Made by a program: the position numbers and the translations under genes
The notes under the pieces: model-generated
Told to the model about the DNA's origin: nothing
Databases searched by the model: none
What the model saw: the letters and a program-made list of their open reading frames with translations, nothing else
Assembly: GCF_000226115.1 (NCBI RefSeq)
Contig: NC_016458.1
Coordinates: forward strand, 62,001 to 126,000
Reading direction: 5' to 3'
Length of the DNA stretch: 64,000 nt
DNA from: Thermothielavioides terrestris NRRL 8126
Taxonomy: Eukaryota; Ascomycota; Sordariomycetes; Sordariales; Chaetomiaceae
In this document: positions 35,690 to 49,560 of the stretch, piece after piece
How the letters are laid out: every line of letters begins with the position of its first letter
How positions within the stretch are numbered: the stretch's first letter is position 1

Positions 35690-36960
35690 ACGTAGACGAG
35701 AGTAGTACATTGGGCGTTTCAACGCTAGTACCAAGTAGACTAGACGCTACTATAAACAACCTAGGCATTCTACAAGTTCTAGACCTAGACTAGGTCTATA
35801 AACACTTCTAAGTCTTATAGGAAACGATCGTATAGTAGAACGTAACTATCGAGGAACTCTATATAGCCTAGATCGCTATAGCTTAGACTATAAACGCCTC
35901 TGCGGTAGTCTACGCCCTAGCTCCGACGATTAACGCCGTAGCTCTAGTAGCTCCTAAGACGCAACGGAAGCGCCTCCCTATAGGACAACCCTTCGATGGT
36001 AAGAAGGAACTCTTTGCTGCCTAGAAGGCTATAATAGTATATATCCTAGTAGCGGATTAGGACTTTATTAGAGGCCTCTATAACCAATAGGTATTTATTT
36101 AAAGGAACCTTAGCTAGGGAGTTTAGGCTAAGGTCGTAGCCTTCTATAAATTAGGAGGGCCTTACTATAATTATAACCTAGGAGCGTTCTTTAAGTACTT
36201 TGTAACCGTTTATATAGACCCTTATAAGTAGGTTATAGCTTTAATAGAGCTAGATATATTCCGCTAAGGAGACAACGAGCTATTCTTCTCCTTCTTTATT
36301 TGCTTTAAGGCGAAGCTATCGAAGGCTAAAGGACTTAATTAGAACAACGAAGTATAACTTATTAGACTATAACGATACTTCTCTCTAAAGTTGAAGTATA
36401 TTGTAGTAGGATAGGGGGTTCTATAGAACGACTATACTATAGTCGTTGTAAAGTACTATAAGATTACTATCGACTTAGAGGCCCTCTACCTAGAGGAACA
36501 ACATTAGTAGTCCTAGGGTAAACGACCTAGGCCTAATATAGATATAGAGAAGGATATAGATAGAGATATATCAATGACTAGGATCAACGTAGCCTATACT
36601 GCCTTTGCCTAGGGGGGAGCTAATAAGGGCTATAGAAGAAAGTAGTAGTAGAATAGAGGAAAGCAAGGTATAAATATACTATAAGCAAAGTAAATAAACG
36701 ACAAAGTATATATAGTATATCAATAGGCCGGAGCTTATATCCGTTGTAGGCGCTAGGGTCACTTTATAGCCGCCTATCCCTTCGCCTTAGCTAAGAGGCT
36801 AGCTCCTTAGGTCGATATCAATAAGCTAGAGGCCAAGGAATAGATGGAGGAGGACTCCTCTTCTAAAGAGGAGGAGGGAAAAGAGTAGCCCCTATACAAA
36901 GTTTTATATAGAGGTCGAAAGGACCTAGCTATTTATAGAACGAGTTTATAAAGATTAGAG
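35690..36960 (+). pseudogene. D1 gag remnant
   Basis: Plus-strand Gypsy gag; the retrotransposon-gag-like core lies around 36000-36490. The zinc knuckle is at about 36728-36785 (AYIRCRRQGHFIAAYP: CX2CX4HX4C with the outer two Cys now Tyr by TGT-to-TAT). An acidic tail (EEDSSSKEEE-like) follows. Stops are at Gln/Trp codons. Confidence 0.72.
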
Positions 36961-37099
36961 AGAGAATAGATAAACTACCTTTTCTAATCTTTGTTTTCCT
37001 AAACTCCTTTAGTTTTATAAATATATAAGTAGATAGTAGGTATTAGAGCTATAGAGCTATTAGCGAAAAAGTATATTAGTAGTTAGGGATTAAGTAAAT

Positions 37100-40000
37100 A
37101 AGCTTACTAACTCCCTATACCTTAGGCGTTGTAGTTAAGGGGGTATAAATTATAAAGAAAATTATATATATCGCCTAGGTCGTAATAGATATCGATAGGT
37201 AGATCAATACTACTATATTCTATATAGTCCTAGGACTAGCCTACAATATTATTCTAAGGCTCCTCTAGATAAGCTACTATAGAATTGTACTAGACCTAGC
37301 TAATAGGGTCTTTACTATCAATTCGTAAAGCGGCCTACAAGTATATAAATGCTCTTTATAATAGAAAGAAACTAATACTACTCTAATTATAAGTACGATG
37401 TTTATAGGCTTAGCCTATAGGGTATAAAAGAAGAAGTCTAAAGGAGCCTAAGACACGTTCCTCGTCACTAGTATCTACGAGATAACTACTATACTAGGGG
37501 CGGCCATCTCCTAGCCTAATACCGACCTAAACCTAAAGATCGCTTTGCCAAAGGAGCTATAAGACTTTGCTAACCTCTTCGACAAGGAAAAGGCGAACGG
37601 TCTACCCCCCTATCGAGGGAAGGCCAACTATTATATCTGTCTTAAGACAGGCCTAGACGAGAAACCTCCTAAGCTCCTATAGAGACCCTTATACAATATA
37701 CTAAGGGACTACCTCCTAGAGATTCAAAAGTAGGTTATAGACCTAATAGACAAAGGATAGATCTAAGTAAGCTCCTTATCGATAGTCGCCCTAATCTTCT
37801 TTATAAAGAAGCTAAGAAGGGGATAGAGGTTCTATATAGATTACTAGGCTCTAAACAAGATTATTAAATAGGACTAGTACCTACTCCCTTTGATTAAGGA
37901 GACTCTCTAATCCTTAGCTAGGGCTAAATAGCTTATAAAGCTAGACGTTAGAGCTACCTTCTATTGTATCTAGATAGCTAAGGGGGATAAGTACTTTATA
38001 GCGTTTTATATAAAGTTTAAGCTATTTGAATAGCTAGTCTACCCCTTTAGGCTTATAGATACTTTTACAATGTTCTAAAGATATATTAATAACGCTCTTA
38101 GCCTAACGTTAAAGGACTATATAACGGTATACCTTAACAATGTCTTAGTATACTTAAATAGGAGCTAGAAGGACTATATAAGGAAGGTATATAAGGTCCT
38201 CTAGAGGCTAAGGGATATAGGCCTTAACCTAGACCTTAAAAAGTATATATTTATAATAAAGGAAGTTAAATACCTAGGGTATATTATAGAGGTAGGAGTC
38301 TATATCCACTTTGACCCTAAGAAGATTAAGGCTATCTATAAATAGGAGGTACCCTATAGAGTCTAAGGAGTATAGAGCTTCTTTAGATTCACTAACTTCT
38401 ATTATAACTTTATCCCTAACTTCTCTAAGAAGGCGGCCTCATTGATATATCTTATCTATAAAAATGTCCTATTCCACTAGGGCAAAGAGGAATAGGAGGC
38501 CTTCGATATATTTAAGGCTACGTTTATATCGAAGCTGATCCTTGCCCAATAGGATCCTAAGAGAAAGACGATCGTAGAAGCGGACTATTCTAATATAGCA
38601 TTTAGCAGGTACTTATCTTAGTAGGGAGAGGACGAGGTCCTTTACCCTATAGCCTACTACTCTATAAAACTAAGCTCTACTAAATATAACTATACTATCT
38701 ATAACAAAGAACTATTGGCTATTATCTTATACTTTAAAGCCTAGTCGGCGGAGCTTCGAAGCGTAGTAGCCCCCTTTACTATCCTAACCAACTATAAGAA
38801 TCTTAAATACTTCACTTAGCTACGTTCGATCAGCGAATAATAGGCTAGATAGGTAGAGACACTCTCCTTGTTCAACTTTAAACTAAAGTACTAGCTAGGA
38901 TCCTAGGCCTTATACCCTAATACGCTCTCCTAGTATAAGCAAGACGAGCCTAAAGACAATTAGTATATCGCCTAGCTACTTCCCCTAATTAAGGTATGCT
39001 AGACTAGTGTATAAAAGGAGGCTAGGCTACCTATAGGAAAAACGCTTTTCGAAGATAAGTAGCTCGCTGCCCTATAGAACAAGGGTATTACTAGAGACGA
39101 GCACTATACTCACCAGCTCTAAGCTATCTACAACGAAGCTTAGAAGTTTCCTAAGGAGGCGAATATAGTATAGACCTAGATCATAGACTATTCCCTTAAT
39201 ATATAAGGTGTACTCTAGTTCTATAGCTATCTCTAGCTCCCTATATAGGAGCCCCTAACTACTACGATTATCTAGTAGATTTATAACTTAGCTATATCGA
39301 GATACCTAGGGTATAATAGGCTATTTAAAATGCTCTAGAGAGATTATTACTAGGACTTTATATCGTCCAATATAAAGCAGTTTATTAGGAACTATAATTA
39401 GTGCCGCTAGAGTAAGATCTCCCAATAACTATATTAAAGGCTCCTATAGCCCTTGCCTATCTCCGATCGCTTCTAGAAACAGATCTCTATTAACTTTATA
39501 ACCGACCTCCCTATAAAAGACGAGGGAGCGTCTAGCTACCTTATAGTAATTACCAACTATCTCTCTAAATATATATAGCTCAAGGCAATATATTTAATAA
39601 AAGTAGAAGAGTATACCCTTCGATTCTATAATATATAGTAGCGTTTCTATAGGTTCCTAACTTAAATTATAACCGACTATAAGTCGGACTAGCTAAGTAG
39701 GTTCTAGACTACATTGTATAAAGCAATAGAGATAGAGCAACTCCTATCGACTTCTCACTATCCCTAGATAGATAGAGGGACAAAGTAAGTTAACTAAAAG
39801 GTATAGGCAATCCTCTAGATCTTCGTCTCCTTTATATAGTACAACTAGCCTAAATATCTCCTAGCTTACTAGTTTATATTTAACAATAGGGACTCGTCTA
39901 TAACTAGAGTAAGCCTAAACTACCTTCTCTATAGGTTCAATATAAGCCCTATATAGTTTATTACAATTCTAATAGTGCCTATAATATCCTTAGAAGGTTA

Positions 40001-40560
40001 TACCGCTAAGTTCCTCCGTTATCTAAAGAAGGGGATAGAGTAGACCTAAGCAACTATTATATATACGTAGTAGCGGTAGTAAACGAATATAAACCGCTCT
40101 CGTCACCTAGCTAAGAGGTTCTAGGTAGAGGACGAAGTATAACTCTCTCTATATAATATAAAGACGAACTACCCTAGTAAGAAGCTTGACTAGCTAAATG
40201 CTAAGTATAAGGTAGTCGTAGTACTAACTTTGTTAACGATAACGCTCAATATACTAAACGGTCTATACCCGACCTTCTATATTAATTTAGTTAAGCGAAC
40301 GGCTTCTAACCTACTCCCTTTGTAGAAAATTACAAATAAGAGACTAGACCCTATATAGGTTATATCGAAGGAGGGTATTCCCTAATAGGAATATAGGGTA
40401 GAGGCAATCTTTAAAGCTTAGAATGTAAAAGGGAGAGAGAACAACTACGATATATATATTAAGTGGGTAGGTTACGATAAACCAATGTAGGAGCCTTTAA
40501 AGAACTTCCTAGAGACTACTATATTCGACGAGTTTAAATAGGAGTAGGGAGATATATAAT
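37100..40560 (+). pseudogene. D1 pol remnant (PR-RT-RH-IN-chromodomain)
   Basis: Protease near 37195-37330. RT about 37545-38330 with RFYIDYQALN (about 37831) and the active-site segment VYLNNVLVY (about 38128-38155; the usual two Asp are Asn). RNase H about 38560-38760 (EADYSN, YNKELLAI). Integrase zinc-binding segment with RNYN-CR about 39390-39410, core about 39470-39780 (ISINFITDLP, ITDYKSDQ). The C-terminal chromodomain is at about 40395-40530 with the IKWVGY core. Gene order and chromodomain place it in the Tf1/sushi/MAGGY-like chromoviruses. Confidence 0.8.
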
Positions 40561-40765
40561 ACAATGATAGGCTAATATCGAACTGGAAGAGAAAGAGGAA
40601 ACGTTATATTTGTATATAGACTACCCTATAAAAACTAGCTACTTAGATAAATACAACTATATAGATATAAGAAAACTATAATACGCCTAAGTCTAGTCAT
40701 CCTCTTAAACCTAAATAGAATAGAACTATATATAAAAAAACAATAGGATATACTAACGATGTCAC

Positions 40766-41869
40766 TTATTTAAGATCTATAACAGGACCTACGTTGGCAA
40801 TCTCTTCCTTATCTTCGAACAAGTATATAGGCAGAGTAGGCGCGTAAGAGGGTAGAACAACGACGTAAGGGGTCTAAGGCAAGGGCTATATATATACTTG
40901 ACGAGTATATAGTACATCCTCTACTAGGGAGGAAGGGCATCGACTATAGTATAGGTTATAGGCGGGGGAACGTATATAAAGAGAGTAGCAAGGGCGGGAC
41001 CCCTAAGGGGTATAGACGAGCGAGGGGGTAGTAAACGCAATAATATAGTCTACGAAGTATAAATTCGTCTCTAAGACAGTTGCCTAAGACTACGCTATAG
41101 TGTAAATAGCCTCTACGATATACCGATTTTCTCGCTAGGAGAAATTGAGATATTACGCTATATATTTAACTAGATAGCTATAATACTATATAGCGAGGTT
41201 GTCCTAAGGAGCCTAGTATAGAACTAGGGCTCTTCGCTAGCCTAGGGTCGAAGGAGATGAAGAGAAGGCTAAAAGTACATTAGGTACAAAGGCAAAGTAC
41301 ATTAAAGACCAATACTATAGGGCTATACTAATTGTATTATAGAAGCTATATATAAAAGTACTAAATTATAGTGTTAAGATAGTACAATAGGCTAGCTTAG
41401 TCTTAGTCTTCTTCTAGGCGAGCTTAGTAATAGCTTAGTTGTCAATATAAAACTTAATTAAACGTTTTAGACTAGTATATAGAGAGACGTTCATCGCCTA
41501 GAGTACTAGATTCTAATAGTATTTAGTATAGGCTTTAATATATTCTAAATAGCTTTCTCCCTAGCCCTAAACACAATCTACTAAGTTACTATAAAGAAGC
41601 TACTCGATATAATTGAGGTAGACATCTCCCTCCTCCTTTAGAAAGGCGTTATCTTTATCGTTAGAATCTCCCTCTATAATATAGCTACTAATAGTGTAAT
41701 AAAAGGAGTTGTTACAATTATTACAGTTCTATCTAGGACGTTGTTAGCTTCTAGTCTAGGGCTAGAACGGGCCTAATATAGGGTAATATACATTGTAATC
41801 TTGGTTATCGTCCTCTCTAGGACAACGTCCTTCGCTACTATCTCCGAAAGAAGCGACTACTACCGATAT
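40766..41869 (-). pseudogene. D1 antisense ORF (aORF), RIP-inactivated
   Basis: A 368-codon frame opposite to gag-pol, matching D2 59289-60395. The start codon is now ATA. Its end is VGPVIDLK-stop where D2 has IGPIIELE-stop, and segments such as VEDVLYTRQ and FEDKEE/FKDKEE are kept. Internal stops are TAG/TAA at Gln/Trp positions. Function unknown; no membrane segment, integrase or gag signature seen. Confidence 0.65.
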
Positions 41870-42684
41870 TATAGTAGATAAGTCTTAGGAATATATTGGA
41901 ATTATAAAGGAAATAGAAAGCTACTATAGAGAGCAAAGCGAATAGATAGAATATATATAAGCTATATATATAGAGGAGGCGGCTAAAGGATTGAGCGAGT
42001 ACGAAGAGGAAGGATTATAGGACAAGTTAGGCGCGAAATAGAAACGTAGTAGATACAATTAGTAAAGTGGTTAAATGTATAATGACGATAACAAGGCTAA
42101 TATAACAGAAGTATAGACGCTAGACGACTATATAGTTTATATAAGAAGAGGCTAACAATATATAAGGTAAACGTTTAACGGAGTAAATAGAAGGTAAAAA
42201 AAAATACAAAGGGTAGAAGATATATATAGAATAGAAGTATAATAAACGAGGAATATATACGAAGTAGAATAAAGAGAGAAATATCGATATATAAGTAGAA
42301 GGAAGACAAAGTTATAGGAGTAGGGAGAAGGTATATACTAGAAATAAGAAGAGAACGCAAAGAGCAAGTTCGTATAAAGGGAGGGGTTTTATTAGCAATA
42401 GGTAGGGGGTCTATCGTACCTAATTAGCGGATACGCCTCGTACAATACGGCTACTACAAAGGAGAGCGTAAGGCAAGGAAGGGGCTAATCAGCGTCCTAT
42501 AAGAGCGAGGTAAATAAATAACCTACGGCTAGGTAGTAGGATTATAGGCAATAGCTTTAAGCCACCTAAATACCGGGTTAGACACTGGCGTTCGCTATAA
42601 TCAACCCTACGCTACGCTAGATCCGTGCCTAGCGCTATACTACGTATACCCTAAACTAGCTCCCTATCCGAGAAGGGGGGGGTA
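41870..42684. other. D1 region between aORF start and 3' LTR
   Basis: No convincing gene. Minus-strand open stretches here (such as 42360-42175) are hydrophobic low-complexity products of the A/G-rich strand. It could hold the promoter of the antisense ORF. Confidence 0.35.
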
Positions 42685-42944
42685 TATTATAGACTGGGCT
42701 ATACCTAGGCTAGGTATATAGGGCTACGCCTAGGATCTATAGCGGTCCTATGACGGGCCTACTACAGGCCTAAGGCGGACCCGCCTTACGCTTGGAATAA
42801 TATCGGCCCGAGCCCCCTATATACGAGCCTCTAAAAACTCTACGCGCGAGAACTATAGCCTATACTTCTCCTTTTCTCTCCTTAAGGTAGTTGAATAGAA
42901 CATCGTACGCTTATCTGTAGACGCTATAAGGCTAGCACGTTACA
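42685..42944 (+). repeat. 3' LTR of D1
   Basis: 260 bp; inner end mutated (TATTATAGACTGGG), outer end preserved (AGCACGTTACA). Confidence 0.9.
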
Positions 42945-43930
42945 CTATACGCCTAAACTGAGCTTCGGCTCTCTTAATCTAGATATAGGGTCGTAAGTAA
43001 GTACTACACTTCCCTTTTATACTCGCCCTCTAGGCAAAGGAAGGCTAATACTCCTATAGCAACAAAGTCCCTTACTAAAGCTATAAACTATTATACCGAC
43101 GTTTAACAACTCCTTTTAACGAAGACGAAGATATCTACGTAACTTAGCCCTTTAATAACTACGCTTCTCTTACTCCTCTCTTTACTAACAAATATAGTAA
43201 CTATATCTAATCGAAGAAGGAATATACCTAGACTTACATCTATAGGAATAATTAAAAGTACCTAGCTTAGGACTTGATCTTATAGGGCTATCTCCTATAC
43301 GATCTAAGGAATGATCCTAGGTTGAAGCTATACTTAGAAGAAGTAGGCTAAAAGTAGTTTATCTCACTAAAGGATATTATCAAGGAGTAGATAATACGAT
43401 ACTAGGTCAACTATAAAAGCTTATACCACTAAGGGACAGAGACAATAGACAAGGATAGGTAGGGGGTAGGACATAGTCTAGAAGCTTAGCCTATAGATAG
43501 TAAATTAAGAGACTATATACTCTAATTATAGATTTTTCTTAGCCTTGACTTTAGTTCTAAGAAACTTAGTCTTATACAATAGAAACTATCTATCTAGAGG
43601 ACAAAAATAAAAAGAAAAAGGTATAAATGACTATAAGAATCCTAAGAGTAGGGTTACCCCTTAGGAAGAAAACTTAGATACTAGCAAAAAAGAATAAGGT
43701 CTTAAAGGCTAAAAACAAGCGAAGGACAGTAGATAGACGAAGACTAAGTGAGATATAGCTAATAGAGATATTATTAGCGAGTAGGAGGCTAATATAACAA
43801 TAGATATTAGGAAGGAAATATAGCTAAACGCCGATAAAACTATTAGAGACAACAACTTCTACGCCCTCCCCCCTTTCTAGAACATATATCCCTATATATC
43901 TAGAGGGCCAATGTTAAAAACTAGGTAGTT
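42945..43930 (-). other. C2 region between pol and Ulp1-like ORF (right part)
   Basis: Homologous, inverted, to C1 11460 to about 12400. Carries no clear frame. Its right edge (about 43930) is where C1 loses homology. Confidence 0.4.
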
Positions 43931-46900
43931 TTCTATAAAGGATTTTAATAGTAAGCTTCTAACAAGGTTGTTCTTTCTTTACCCCCTTTGTAGCTAAGTA
44001 AGTCCTACTAGCCTAAAGCGCTATAGTACGACTAAGGGTTTCTTCCTTAAGGACCTCCTTCTCAACTATAATCGTAGCGTCCTCTATACTATCCTCTTTT
44101 AACGTCCTATCGTCGTAATCGCTTATACTATGGACCTTATTATAATTTAGAACTACAATACTATTGTAAAGAAGCATATTTAGGTGACTAACGTAGCTAC
44201 CTAGGCTAGTAAAGATATAGGTATAGTCCCCTTCTACCTAGTTAAGGCTAATACTATTGGCAATGCTATATTCCCCTTCGCTATCGTTGGCAAGCGTCAA
44301 GTGATATATATTTATAGAACCTTGCTCCTTGTCGCTATAACCCTTATCGCTAACCTCGTCGTAGTACCTACTGTTATAGCGCTCCTCTTTGTAATAGAAT
44401 AGGGTCGGTCTATCCACTTCTAACTAGACATTATCCAACTTAAAGAATTTCTTTATATAGTTTAGAGGATATAGCGTCTAAATAAGTATACCGTCTAGAG
44501 TTTCTAGGAAGTAAATATTTCGATCTTTAATTATTCGAATATAGAATAGGCTAAACTAGCGGTACTCTAGCTTCTAAACTAAGCTTATATCTAGCTAGCG
44601 TATATTGTTATAGACGAGGACGAGATTACTAATAGATATAACTATATTTTTAAAGCGAAATTTACATTTATAAGCTTTATTATAGCGTTTAGCTATCTTT
44701 TTATAGGCTATAGCAACCTATTTAGCGACAATCTTATAATTATACTCTACTTTCTAGAGGATATAGGTATAAAGGACAATGAGCTTCGTATAGACCTTTA
44801 TAGAATCTTCTCTCTCTAACTAGGTATAGACAGAGTCCTAGGCAAGAATTCGCTATATAGGAACATTAAACTCGACTAGACTAATAGGCTTATAATTGTA
44901 GGCAAGAAAGAAGAGAGATATTCTATAAAAGCCCTTAATAGTTATACAATCTATATACAAGATATATAGAAGGAGCTCCCTCTACCTCTTTCCTATACTA
45001 TTAGTCATCTTTGTAAACGAGGTGGTAATCGGGATATAGCTAGCCTCATTTACACTGTTTATATAGAAATTATATAGCGAGATAATAACTCTCTTAATAC
45101 CTAGCTTACAAAGGATCTCTTTAACTTCGCCTTTGAACTTAGAGCCTCCGTCGATAACTACAACTATAAGGTAACCCTAGCAACAAAGGATATATTGTAA
45201 AATAAAGGACTTAACAGACTTAGAGGACTTATTTAATAGGATCTTAGCCTTAATATATCCTATAAGATCGTTATAAGCCTCGACAAAGAAACATTTCTTC
45301 TCTTTATAGCTAGACGGTATATATTAGATATCGAGGTGCCATTTAGTAAAAGGAAAAGGCGAAGGCGCTATTTAACCTACTACTTCTTTAAACCTCTAAG
45401 CATTGTACACTTGATATAGGGTGTAAACCCAAATCTAGTTTACTATATCTTTATATATACTATACTAGTAGTAGTAGTTTATTACTTATCGATATATTGG
45501 CTCCCTTCTATAATAGCCAACCTTATTGTAATACTAGTCGAAGATTAAACGTCTCTCCTTAGAGGTATCAACAATACGCCTATAATACTATATATAATTT
45601 ATACTTTGGAGGAAAAGGTAACGATCCTCGACAAAGTACTTTAACGCTTCCCTTTTAAGCTAATGTCGCTTCTAGTATAGACTATAGCCAAGTGGAGCTT
45701 CTATCGTCGATAAGAAGTAGACAATATCCTAGGAACGCTAAGAGTAATCTTCTCGAAGGTAGATAGGTTCTAGCTTCCCCTTTAGATACAAAGTCCCTTC
45801 GCCTATATAGCTAACAAAGATTTAAACGTCGACCTAGTCGTCGATATTCTCCTCTAACTCCTTCTCTATATAGTTAGAGGGCCTAGGCAGCTTATAGGAC
45901 AACGTATTAGCTACAACGTTCTTAGGACCTAGGATATACTTGACTTCGAAGTCGAATAGGCGGATCTAGGTAATCTAGTGTATTATAAAAGTACCTAGAA
46001 CATCGTTTATAGTACTATTGAGCTAATAGACTAGAACTAGAACATTGGTCTCTATAGTAAAATGTATATTAAAAAGATAGTAGTAAAAACGCTTTAAAAG
46101 GAAGAGTAGCCCCCTTAGTTCCCTCTTTATAGTATTATACTGCTTCTCTATCTTTAACTAGATACTACTCTCGAACCTATATAGGTATCTCTTACTATTA
46201 AGACCGACCTACTTAAGTATACCTCTCTAGCTAAGGATACTAGCGTTGTAAACTAAGAAGATTATACTATATTGTAGATCGCTATAGATAAGCGTTGTAA
46301 AGACTAGAGTAGTAGTGATTTTCTCCTTTACCTCGTCCATTGCCTTCTACTCAATAGGCCCCTAAGTCCACTTAGTATCCTTCTTTATTAGGGTATAAAG
46401 AGGAATTACGATAATTATAAAGCTTTTAATCTAGATCTAGTAGTATCCGACTATTCCAACAAAGGTATATACCTCTTTAACGTTAGAATAGGTCTTCTAT
46501 TCCTTTATCTTAATCACCTTCGTTTCCTTAAAAAGGCGCCTATCAAATATATAAAGATAACTAAATAGGACCGCTTTCGACTACGCCTATTTCGACTTCA
46601 CTATAGCGATAGTCGTACCTACTAGCTCTATATTTAGTAACATTATATCGATATTCTTAAGATACTCGACAACAAATTCGCAACGTCCCCCTCTATCTAA
46701 ACGGCCATTATAATTAGATCGAGGACCTTTTACTACAATATTGTATAGGTAGACTTAATAGACATTTGGGATAAAGTCACTAAAGATCGTTGTTATAGCC
46801 TACTAGAACTAAGCAATGGAATTTATACCCCCTATCGGCAGCGTATATATATAGAAGAGACTAATTAGTGTTAAAAAGGTCGTTAAATTATAGCTCTGCT

Positions 46901-49560
46901 TATCGAGATTAACCTAGTTGTAACTAGAGAAGAGATCTAGGAGAGACATTAGCTTATAGCTACTAAAGTCCTTACTAAATTCCTCTATAGTAGGTAGGAC
47001 GAAAGCGTTATAGATCATTATAGCATTAGCCTTTTAAGTATCATTAATAAGCTATAATCTACTATTTTTTTTAAAAATAAGGAACTAGTTATTATAGTAG
47101 CTTGTATAGCTATACTCAATAATCCTATATATCTACCTCTCTCTAAGTAGATCAATAACCTTCTATATTAATAGCTTTAGAATCGAAATAGACTTGCTCT
47201 ACTAGGCCTTATATAGAATAGTCTTAATGTACTAGGGTAGGACAATATCTTTATAGATACGCCTATACTCAGTGAAATTCTATATAAACGTAGCTTCCTA
47301 GTTTTATAAAATCTTAGCGAATATCTCCTTTTCTAGCTTATTAAGGAACCTATCTATAATAGCGAATATCGTTTAAAGGCGCTCCTTAGTAAGCCTCGAG
47401 CCTAGCCTAAGATCTAAGAAATAGAGGACTATAAAATTATTTTATTTCTTTTTAAACTATATCTTTACCTTAGCCTTTATAAGCTACTTTTCTTACTATA
47501 ATAGATCTCCCTCTAATATAGAGCTATCTAATAATATTAAATCGACTAGTCGAACCTTATTTATAATATTCTTCTAAAACGTAAACGTCTTTAAAGTATA
47601 TCTGACCTTATACTCGAATCCCTGCCTTAGCCTCTAGTTAGAAAAGGGGTTTCTAACTAGGGTCCCCCTCTTCCCTTTTGAATAGGATAACAATTCGATC
47701 TTCGTCTATCTAGACAAAGAAGATAAAGAATAAGAATATACAACGTGAAAAAGAGTATTAAAGAGCAGTATATAGGACTTCTATAAAATAAAATAAAAAA
47801 CTACTTTACCTATACTATCGTTAAAGAAACTAAGAGTAGTCTCGCCTTCCTCTATCTCTACCTAGTTAGGGATTCTTTTAAGACTCTTTGTTAATCCCTA
47901 GAATTACTTCTAAATAGCTAGTTATATTAAAGATAGTAGGCGGTTCTACTAAGCAATCTTCTTAGAGACGATATACGCCTAGACTATCTTTCCTTCTATA
48001 AGCAGATTAGCAATAATTAAATTGCTATTATAATAATTGAAGGTTAGAGCAGTATCCTTGATGAATAGTATACTAAAGATTACTTTATACCTATTAACAA
48101 TGTCCTTAGTTATAAAGAAGTAAAGGTTAATGCTAACTCCGCCTAGATAAAAAGTGACCTAGGTCTCTCCGAAGAATAGTGCCAAGCTATAAAGGCCCTT
48201 TGAAACGACCTTAGTAGGCTAGTATAGTAGTATATACTTCTTAACAACGTTTATCGAGATATAGTTATACTCTAAACTAGAGTCGATTAGGGCGAGATAC
48301 TTATTATAATGACCTTTCTTAAACTAGATATATAAAGTAGGAAACGACTATACTTTTATTTATTGTACTAAGTTCTATATACTATAAGACTAAAAGCGTT
48401 GAGATAGACTTCTATAATAGGGTATAGATATAGTTGTTAATATCTCTAGGTAGACCTTTATAAATCCAACGCTTCTAGAGGCTTCCTATATAGATGCCCT
48501 ATACGCTATCTTTAATGACTCTAAAGATCGTTAGAACCGTCTTAGTCTAACTAGAGCAAGGACTATCAAGTATATTTATATTAGTATATAAAGCCTATAT
48601 ATAGACTCCTATATCTTTTAGTATAGTAGCTAGTCTATTAGGCTTAGGAATACTAGACCCTTTATAGTCGATAATCTCGATATCAGTAGAAATGCTCTAT
48701 AGGTATATGATTAAAGCGTCCTTATACTTAGGCGAGATATAGACTAAGTCGTTAAGGGTTAAACTAGTTTTTGTCTTTATTATAGTATAGATCGTATCCT
48801 TTATATATAGAGGCAATATAGCAATCTTTGACGTAGGCGGCTTAGATTATAGCTCCTCTTTCTTTATACGATTTACTATAGCTAGGTTCTTAAGGATAGT
48901 TATATAAAGAGGCTCTGCTAGAGGTATAAGAACGCTACCTATTAGGAAGTTATCTTCCCTTTTATCTTTAGTGAACCGACATTTAATAGGCAGTATACCT
49001 TGAAGTATAGTCTCTACTTCCTTGTCTGCTTCCTTCTTAGCTTCCCCCTTAGTCTAGTTAGAGAGAGGAAGAGGTAGTCAATGGAATTCGTTAGCCTTTA
49101 GCGTAGGCTATAGGACAACCTTCTAAGTTAAGATATAACCTCCCTCTAATAGAACTATATAAAACAACAATTGATTAAACACTATATAATAGAAGGCGAA
49201 GGTAAGCTTAGGCTCCCCTTTATATATAAGACAATTGATCGTTGTCTAAATATTTGTAGGCTCCTAATATGGCTTAGGCTACTAGAGGTAGTACTTATTT
49301 AGTACTAGGGATATATCTAGCTTAAATAGACGACTATTTAGACGCTTATACTTACAATAGTATACCTAGTATATAGGGTAGCTATTATATTGTAGGCAAT
49401 AGGCTATATATATAAGAATAAGCTAGCCGATTTTACTAACCTCTTATATACTATTAATATCTACCTTTATAAAGGTAATCGTCTCGGCTAGCGTATAGCC
49501 CTTCTTACTCCTATCGCTAAAGCAGTAGTCTATACCTTTACGATATATTAGACCTATAGC
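43930..49560 (-). pseudogene. C2 pol remnant (PR, RT, RNase H, IN)
   Basis: Minus strand. Protease-like region about 48300-47950. RT about 47130-46300 with the Ty3/Gypsy blocks LLDLFSSYNQVNLD and YTLPIGGINSIAQFQ, and the active-site segment VYLYNIVVKGP (about 46770-46720; both Asp altered). RNase H follows about 46300-45930. Integrase about 45560-44550 (HLDIQ, VVVVDGGSKFKGEV segments). No chromodomain was recognised, unlike B, D and E. The whole block (about 43930-50090) is absent from C1. Confidence 0.75.

Larger units (their letters stand above)
35387..42944 (+). mobile_element. Element D1: Ty3/Gypsy chromovirus nested in C2
   Basis: The 260-bp LTRs are 35387-35646 and 42685-42944; perfect TSD CTATA (35382-35386, 42945-42949). 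G-rich PPT (GAGAAGGGGGGGG) at about 42670-42682. Plus-strand gag with zinc knuckle, protease, RT, RNase H, integrase and chromodomain (to about 40560), then a roughly 2-kb 3' region with an antisense ORF (41869-40766). Same family as D2 but a distinct subfamily (LTR 260 against 249 bp). Confidence 0.9.

Noticed and set aside
42175..42360. 61-codon hydrophobic minus-strand frame in D1
   Set aside because: Low-complexity reading of a purine-rich strand without homologous frame support.
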